A stretch of 64,000 bases of DNA from Lingula anatina (Eukaryota; Brachiopoda; Lingulata; Lingulida; Lingulidae), in assembly GCF_001039355.2 (NCBI RefSeq), contig NW_019774203.1, forward strand, positions 71,062 to 135,061, in the 5' to 3' direction. Numbering within the stretch: the first letter of the stretch is position 1; each line of letters begins with the position of its first letter. Below are positions 41,027 through 49,277 of the stretch, one piece after another. The translations under genes and the position numbers were made by a program. The notes beneath the pieces are model-generated. The model ran no database searches. It had not been told where the DNA came from and worked only from the letters and a program-made list of their open reading frames with translations.

Positions 41027-41925
41027 TACACACACACACACACACACCTCCTTAGCCTAAATACATAAAACACAACACAACACAACACATCAGCAGCAGC
41101 TAGTCACCTGATCACAGATAAGGTCCCATTTCTTCTCATCATCGTAGCTCTTCAGAACTTTGGCTTTGTCTGGAGGCAGATCCATGGACGCCTGAGAACA
41201 GAGAAACATATATGAGATTAATGAATTATAAATATCTACCATTTGACAAATAGACATATACTACAGTATGTTAAATTAATGAATTATAAACAACCACCAT
41301 TGATATGTTGTCTAATGCAGAGATAAGATTGAGATTCATGTATATTATCTTTGTTTATCGCACAAAAGGAAAAAGATTAACCATATAAAATTTTCATTAT
41401 TTAATATCATTATTATTGTAATCATTATTACTGTTATTATTATCATTATTATTATTATTGATAGTCCTTATACCAGGTCGCCACTTAAACACCTGTGCAT
41501 CCCCCCCCCTCCCTCACAAATGGAAATACAAAAGCAAACTTGGCATTATAAGCATATCATCACATACTGCATCACTTCTCTATCATAGCAATAACAAAAC
41601 AAGTCATGAACTGAGCAATTCCCAGCATATTTCACAGGTCATTTTCCCATACGCGTACTAGTAATTAATACAGAATGGGAGCACTTCTAAGTTCTTATGG
41701 GGTAAAATGTACACGAAGCGATGCCTATTTCCAGTGTCAGTCATAATTTGCACACATGCACACACTCTCTCATGTTCAAACACTCACACACATGAACATA
41801 TAATACATTAATCAGTTCTCAGTCAATGCATATAAAATTAGAATTTTTTTTTTTTTTTTTTTTGTCAGCCAATTACTAGTAAGCTTAAAGAAATAAGCTT
41901 GCTGTTGTCAAACTGTATATTTTCA

Positions 41926-41968
<43 letters not shown>

Positions 41969-44176
41969 TGGGTAAGACATCTTAAATATTATTCAAGCAG
42001 TGTTCTGTATGCAGTATGTGTTGCAGCCACAAAGTAATCTTTGCCACCAGTTTTTGCCACCAGCACTTGTTCAAACAAGGCTGAAGTGGAGGTCTTGTGT
42101 ACCAGTATGATAGGCATTCTCACCTCAGAGAAGGCAGGTTAAGAGTACAATTTCTATCACAGTGAGCAGGTGGAGAAAATGTACAGTAAAGACTGACTAA
42201 AGTTTAGTATGTACAAAATTATTCATTCATCTCATTTCATGAAGCAAAAGTTTATGGGTAATGGCTGAATCGGGGTGGGGTGGGGGGTGTGGGAGAACTT
42301 TGACAATAGTATAGTTTTTTGTGAGTTAGTACAGTAAGTGAAATGAGTCAAAAGGCTCTACAACATGCTTACTAGTAGCTGGGTCAATTTCAAAGCAGTG
42401 TCAATTATACAGTAGGCTCCCCATTTCTCATCACCTCAGAACTTGAATCATTGCCTATCTTAACGGTTATAACCAAATCATAGGAACCATTTTTTGCTTG
42501 GCAATAACTGAATCTTATGATCACAATCTAACTCAAATCTTAAAAAAAAAAAAAAAAAAACTCATTCCCAGTTCTATATTTCAAGGTCCTAAAGTGTCCA
42601 AACAATCCAGAGGCTTCTGCACAAACTAAAATAGTGGACACTGGGCAGTCTACCAGATATCATACAATGGCCAAAACTGACCATATTATACCAGGACCAC
42701 CCCAGCACCTTTTCACCCCTTTTTGAACCATTTTGTCCGCTCACTGACCTCAGGCAAACTATTTCTAGTCATAAATAATTAGTGTCCAAAGTTTGTTTCA
42801 CCAAATTGGTGTAGACAAACTTTTACCAAAGAGCAAAAATATGCCGTTTCTTGAACAAGATAAAACTGAAGTCTAATTAAATACTAGTATAGAATATTAT
42901 TATTAATATTATCATTATTATTATTATTACAACTCCTACTCATTCTGCTCAAATATAAAACTACCCATCAGAAAAATGATTTCTGTCACTGTCAAATATG
43001 AGCAATTTTATTTTCAAAAGTGGACAACTACTGATAAATATCTTCAATAAAAGTATACAGAAGTTTTAGTCTCTAACGTAAGGCAAATTTCTGGGACTAA
43101 AGTGCTTTTGTCAAAACCAGACCCTGGTTCTAAAAGAAAAATGACTAAAAGCTAAAACCCGCTGAGTTAACACCGATCTCTAATCTATCTCCGCCTTCCT
43201 CTAAACACCTAGAGCTAAAGAAGACTTCCCTGATGATCAAAGCATACTGTCTGGCACAAGACAGACAAATAGACAAACAGCTGGAGATAAATATTGCCCA
43301 CAGCCACCTCATACCTGAGTACACACATAGCCCAGCATAGGATTAATATATACCTTGGAAAATTAAGACTATGAGAAGAATGGGTGCACATATATTGTTC
43401 TTAAGTGGGTTGTAGGCAATGTGAATCCAGGCACTAGTACTTCTCTCTCTCTCTCTTTTTTTTTATTCAACAATTTGTCTAATACTGTAACTCCATTTAA
43501 TATATTTATTCACATTGTATTATAAATATATTTATTCACAATGTCCTGACCCCCCCCCCCTTTCCACTTCCACCTCTCACCTACTTTCTGTCGACCCTCT
43601 CCTATCTATTATTCTATTCCTTCAACATATATGAAATTCCAGTTAAAATACTGGACTATGTATGTAATTTTAAGTAGCTTGAATTGAATTTGAATAATAA
43701 AAGGTGGTAAAATAATTACCTTGCCATGTTTAAAATAGGGGCATTTTTTCTTTAATCTACGCAGAACTAACACTTTGTTTTGTCAAAAAGTGTCTCCATT
43801 GCACGCCTGAACTCTACAGGACCTCCTTCTACTCTATATTGTTTGGGTTTACGTTTTTCTGAGAACAAAACAGCCTTGTTTCCCCAGAATGACTAACTTA
43901 ATGATGTGGTCAAGCACCATACTGCCCTCCGGCCTTCTTTCTCAGTCTCTGTGCTCGATTTTAACACAGGAAATGCCTTCTGTCCAAACTGTCCAAAATC
44001 AATGAAACCACAATGATTTTCTTAACTGAGAGTGGGGAGATTTGATACTGTATAAAAGTGGGTTTTTAACTCCTGCAGACAACCTGTCAATTGCGGTGAA
44101 TAGTTCTTAACCTGCTCAAATTATTATTTTTCGATAATAAGACCAAGTGTTTGTTAGTTATTTTAAAGAAGTCGTG

Positions 44177-44218
<42 letters not shown>

Positions 44219-45172
44219 AGGTGATAAAGACAAAGGGGTAGTTTGGAGAGAAAGAGCACAAATTATAAATTGAATTACAGACAGAAAGAAGAAAGCAGAG
44301 GCAGATTTAATTAAGTGGAAAGGAAGGCAGAAAGAAAGAGAAATATGTGACAAAAACAAAATATGTTACTGGCATTCCATACTGAAGGGTCACCAATAGC
44401 CTTCAAAGAGATTTCTCACAGGGGTCACTTACGTCAGCTTGAACAAGCAAATCCCATATATCTCCATAAAATGCATGTAAAGCACCTACAAGACCTTTAC
44501 ATATAAAACATACCTCATCAATTAACCTCAAGGTAAAGCCTGTCAGACATCTTGTGATACATGTGACAGTCCCACTTCGGGGACATTGTCTGTCTGGCTA
44601 ATGTAAGACGTGTGACAGAATGGCTCAAGGCTACACAATCTGACGAGAAAATATGAGACGATTCAGTCTGCTAAATTTCAATTTTTTTATATTAAACAAT
44701 ACAACAGAATATATTTACAAGTGTCACGGTAACCAATCATACAAAGTTGCTTGCAAAGGATGCAAAACCTGATAATAAACCACCAGTTTTGGTACATTAA
44801 CTTTTGTTATGAAGCAGGACATACTGAGGTCTCTTCTGCATGAGGAAATGCAATCAACTCTCCTTATTATCAGGTCAAGGTAGACACTTACAATTTCAAA
44901 TATACCATCATTTTACCCTGTCCACACGCTTTAAACAGCCATAAGTCCTGGTAAATCAAATTCAAACTATATGACCTGATAAATCTATAAATCACAATGG
45001 ACTCTAATGATCCCTTTTATGTTACAGTCAAGATGGCTATGGCATGAGAATGTGATTCACACATACGCAGGGGTGTTGATCCCATTAAGAAATATTGCCT
45101 CCGAGATTTAACTGACACATAATCAATGGCAGTCTGTCAGCAGATGAACACGAGTATGGCCTTGAATTTGTC

Positions 45173-45208
<36 letters not shown>

Positions 45209-46348
45209 AGTGACTCACGTACGCAAGCTCTTTGCAGTGGTCACCAACCCCTGCCCACAGGAAAAACTTTTCGGACACGGAGGTGCCATAGCAGCTGTGC
45301 ACACAAAGAACCAAAATCATCAGCTCAAAGGAAGACCAGATTGTCCTCATGGACGCCCACTGATGAACCACCACAATGCAAGTTTTTACAATTGTCATTC
45401 TGTACATTGTATTGTATGGATTTGTGTGTACGCATGTTTGTGTGTGTATGCATGCATCTGTTTGAGTCCATCTTCATGCATGCCAGTGTGCCTGTATGCA
45501 TCGGATCCATACGTGCATATTTTTGCGCACATGCATGCATGTCATTGTGTATGAAGAAAGTATCCATGGGTTTCAAACAGCAGACATTCATTTCTTGTGA
45601 TAAAACAGGCACAATATTCTGCTTTAATACGGGACTACTTCTGCACCATCTACAGTATGACAGTTCAGACCCAAATTTTTGGTCTTAAAGTTTATGTTAA
45701 TTTTCTGTATTTTTAAGAAAATTCTTTTGTGAAACAGAACACAGCAGAGAGAAACCCGCAAGCAGACTACTAGTACTAGTACATACACACAGTTTTGTAC
45801 TAGCATCACCCAGTTCAGAACGAAGATCATATCGCCCATACTTCGTGCCCTACTTCTATGATCACTGACACAGATGAACCATCTGCATCTGTTGTCTGAC
45901 ATGGATGGGGGCAGTTAAAGCCAACTCCAACCAATACAGAGAACCATTTTGTCTTATCAATGCATATAACTCAACAGAAGAACAAAAAGCTAATTAACAA
46001 TTATCCTGGGATAAAATAAATACAAAAAAAAAAAAATTCAGTGTCCATTGCCAACTGCTGGATAATATTGAATAACACGTAGATTAATGAGATATAAGCC
46101 ATTACAAAATGAAAACCCAAAGGACATTAATTGTCTTATCATTTCTAACCTTCTTGCCAAGGTGAACAATAGACGAGTATCACTTCTGTTGTCACAGGGG
46201 ACTTAACGTCCCAGACAGATCATGAGTTTTGCATACAAAGCAGTTTAAAGATCAATATACCCCCATAACGAGAAGGAAAACATATAGCTGCTTACACTTT
46301 GTGCCACGGAGTGTAGGCTAATTCTGTCCACATACACACATGCATGCC

Positions 46349-46402
<54 letters not shown>

Positions 46403-49208
46403 ATAACCATTTGATTTATCTTCAGACTTGGATCATAGCTTTCAGACTAAAATGTTTGTCTTAACTCTTTAAATATTGAAATCAATTCCTAGCCTATTTC
46501 CAGGTATTTTGTGATTGGAAGCAAGGCAGAAGGGGGGGGAGGCTTTTTTCATTGGCAACTGCTTAATCTTCACCCCTGAACATTACACAACATTAACACA
46601 AACTAGCTGTTCAAGTGATACACAGAATTAGAACCTTGCATAATAATAATCACACCCTGCAGGTTCTGCGCCATCTGTGACACACGACAATGTCATGCCA
46701 GTGCATCATCATCTACGTAATATGGCTCAAGCACTTTGTACATCAAGACAGCTGGGAGAGGTGGAAGATGCATAAAACAGCACAGGATTAGGGACCGTTC
46801 ATATGAAAAATCTATTTTCTAAAAATCTATTTTCTATTCGCGGTATCTTGTGATCACGGTCTGTGCCCTGAATACCCCGCAGCGTAATTACTGGCAGCGC
46901 GACCCAGTTACTTCCAAAGCTGTTATTAATTCTCGGCTGCGCTCGGAGTGATCACAAGATACCGCGAATAGAAAATAGATTTTTAGAAAATAGATTTTTC
47001 ATATGAACGGTCCCTTAATTCGGTGCAAGTTTGGGTCTCTTGGGGTGTCAAACTGTATCTATGGTCGTGATACTCTGGTACCTGCAGTACAACAATTCAG
47101 TTGAACAATACTGCATTTTCCTTCTCTTAGGGTGCATTCAGATGCACACATTGTTCTAGCAAGGTCGGTCCAACTCTGCAGGAGATTCTTGCTAAAGTGC
47201 AATCAGTGGGACAGCTTAATCAGCGCTGGAAAGTTAATTACCTAGCTGCTCGAGGAGGTGTGTCAGACAACTGAGCTGATTTCAATGATTGCACTTAGTG
47301 AAAATCCCCCAAAGACTTGTACCGACCTAACTAGTACAATGTGTGAACCTGAATGCAGTCTAACATCATGTTATTTTTGAATATCACAAATCAAATAAAT
47401 TGTGTTTAGACAGGCAGACAGATAGACAGACAGACAGAGGGAGAGAGTGCACATGACATAAGGTCAAAAGAAATGTCACACTCTAGCCAAAGTAAATGCA
47501 AATGACAGCTCCTGTACAATTTTTTTCCTTCTTAATTTATAAGCATTACTTATAAATAATTGAATTCATAAGTAATTTGCATTTTTTTCATCTCTGTAAA
47601 CAATTTATTAATTCCATTTCATCTAGATTCATATATTAAATTGTTCATATATGGTAAATATTATATAATCATCATTTTGTAGGGGATCTTGACGCTTAAA
47701 AATACCAATTACAATGAATGTACAAGGAACAGTGATTGAAATAAATAATTTATTCAATATTGAAGCACTGGTTTTGAGATAAACATTGCTTGGTAGCAGA
47801 CAAATTCTCTTTGTCAAAGCACCAGCAATAAAGCTCAAATCAATATACAGCATATAGCACATGCTATAAGGCTGCACATGCCTATTTATTAAACACCCAT
47901 ATCTTATAAGTTATCCGGCCACTTGATACATATTGGAATATTCAACATGATATTGTAGCATAAGGAACTAACAATATTACACACCCATGTTATTAGATGT
48001 GCTGGGTTATGAATTAGTTTAGATAAATTCATACATAAAACTAGTAAATGTCTGCACCATGTATATCAGATCAAAATGTACAAACTTGACAGTTATGTAA
48101 TGTAATTTGTAATGCAATGTAATGTAATGTAATGTAATGTAATGTAATGTAATGTAATGTAATGTAATTTGTAATGTAATGTAATGTAATGTAATTTGTA
48201 ATGCAATGTAATGGTGTATAACAATAAATCAATTTAAAGGTATACAGGCCACATTTGAACATATTTCGAAGTCGTATTTCCTTTGTCTGTAGACATATCC
48301 TGCAAAGCCCCTTGTCTAATCTTCCCAAATGTAGAACTTATAAATGATAAAAACCCCTCAAATAAAAGTACCTGATATCCATATTTCTTTCTGTGTAATG
48401 CACAGGTAAACATGAAGGTGAAAGTGACTGGACAGTTATTTAGAACTTATTTTTAAAATTCTATAATTAGAAATGATATGCATTGATCTGTAATTTTTGT
48501 GATTTGCAAGCTTTTCAAGCTTATTCTTTCTCAAATCCTTGTTCTGGTTAAAGAAAATATTCATGAAATAGATTCTTAGGCCTGTGTCATATATATACAA
48601 CAAACTGGTTTCTAAAGCATAAAAGTTATTTCCATTTATTATAGATTCTATCCATATCTTGGCATTCATATTTGACACGTCTGCCTCACCTTTCAAAACA
48701 AAACATAAATCAAGCCAGAAAACGATACCGATACCACAATATTACACGACTTTATCAAGATTAAACTGGAAAGACACCAGTTCTGGCATAGGTGACCTAA
48801 ATATTGAAGAAAAGTTTGTGGTCTTTGGCTTGTTCTGTGCAATTTAACTCTGTAAGGTTGATAAATCAAATAAGTAATTTATGTGCTTTTTATCCTTTGT
48901 CTAAATATTTTAATGGATTAGTCTCCTTCCTCTTCTTGCATAACTGACCCGGAAAATATGTCTTTTATTCCAAATAAATGAATTTACCTTTTTCATCTTT
49001 TATACCACTTTTAAAATCATATTTTTTCATTTATTTCATTATTATTTTTTGAGGGGGGGGGGGATGTTTTTAAGTCTAAATTCATGGCAAACAATTCCAA
49101 TAGCACCAAACCAATAAACCTGGATACACAATGGGGTTTACAAGCTAATTCCTACATGAGGTAAAGCAATCAACAATAACGGACATCTTTCTATTTGAGG
49201 TGGCAGCA

Positions 49209-49277
<69 letters not shown>

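Noticed and set aside
45126-45688. Open frames of 142 and 170 codons rich in Cys-Val and His-Ala
   Set aside because: They arise from a (TG)n microsatellite and neighbouring TG/CA-rich sequence, two frames overlap, there are no splice or family signals, and they lie within FMNL intron 1.
48071-48328. Minus-strand frame with repeated LHYIT peptides
   Set aside because: Direct translation of the AATGT tandem array; no start context or similarity.
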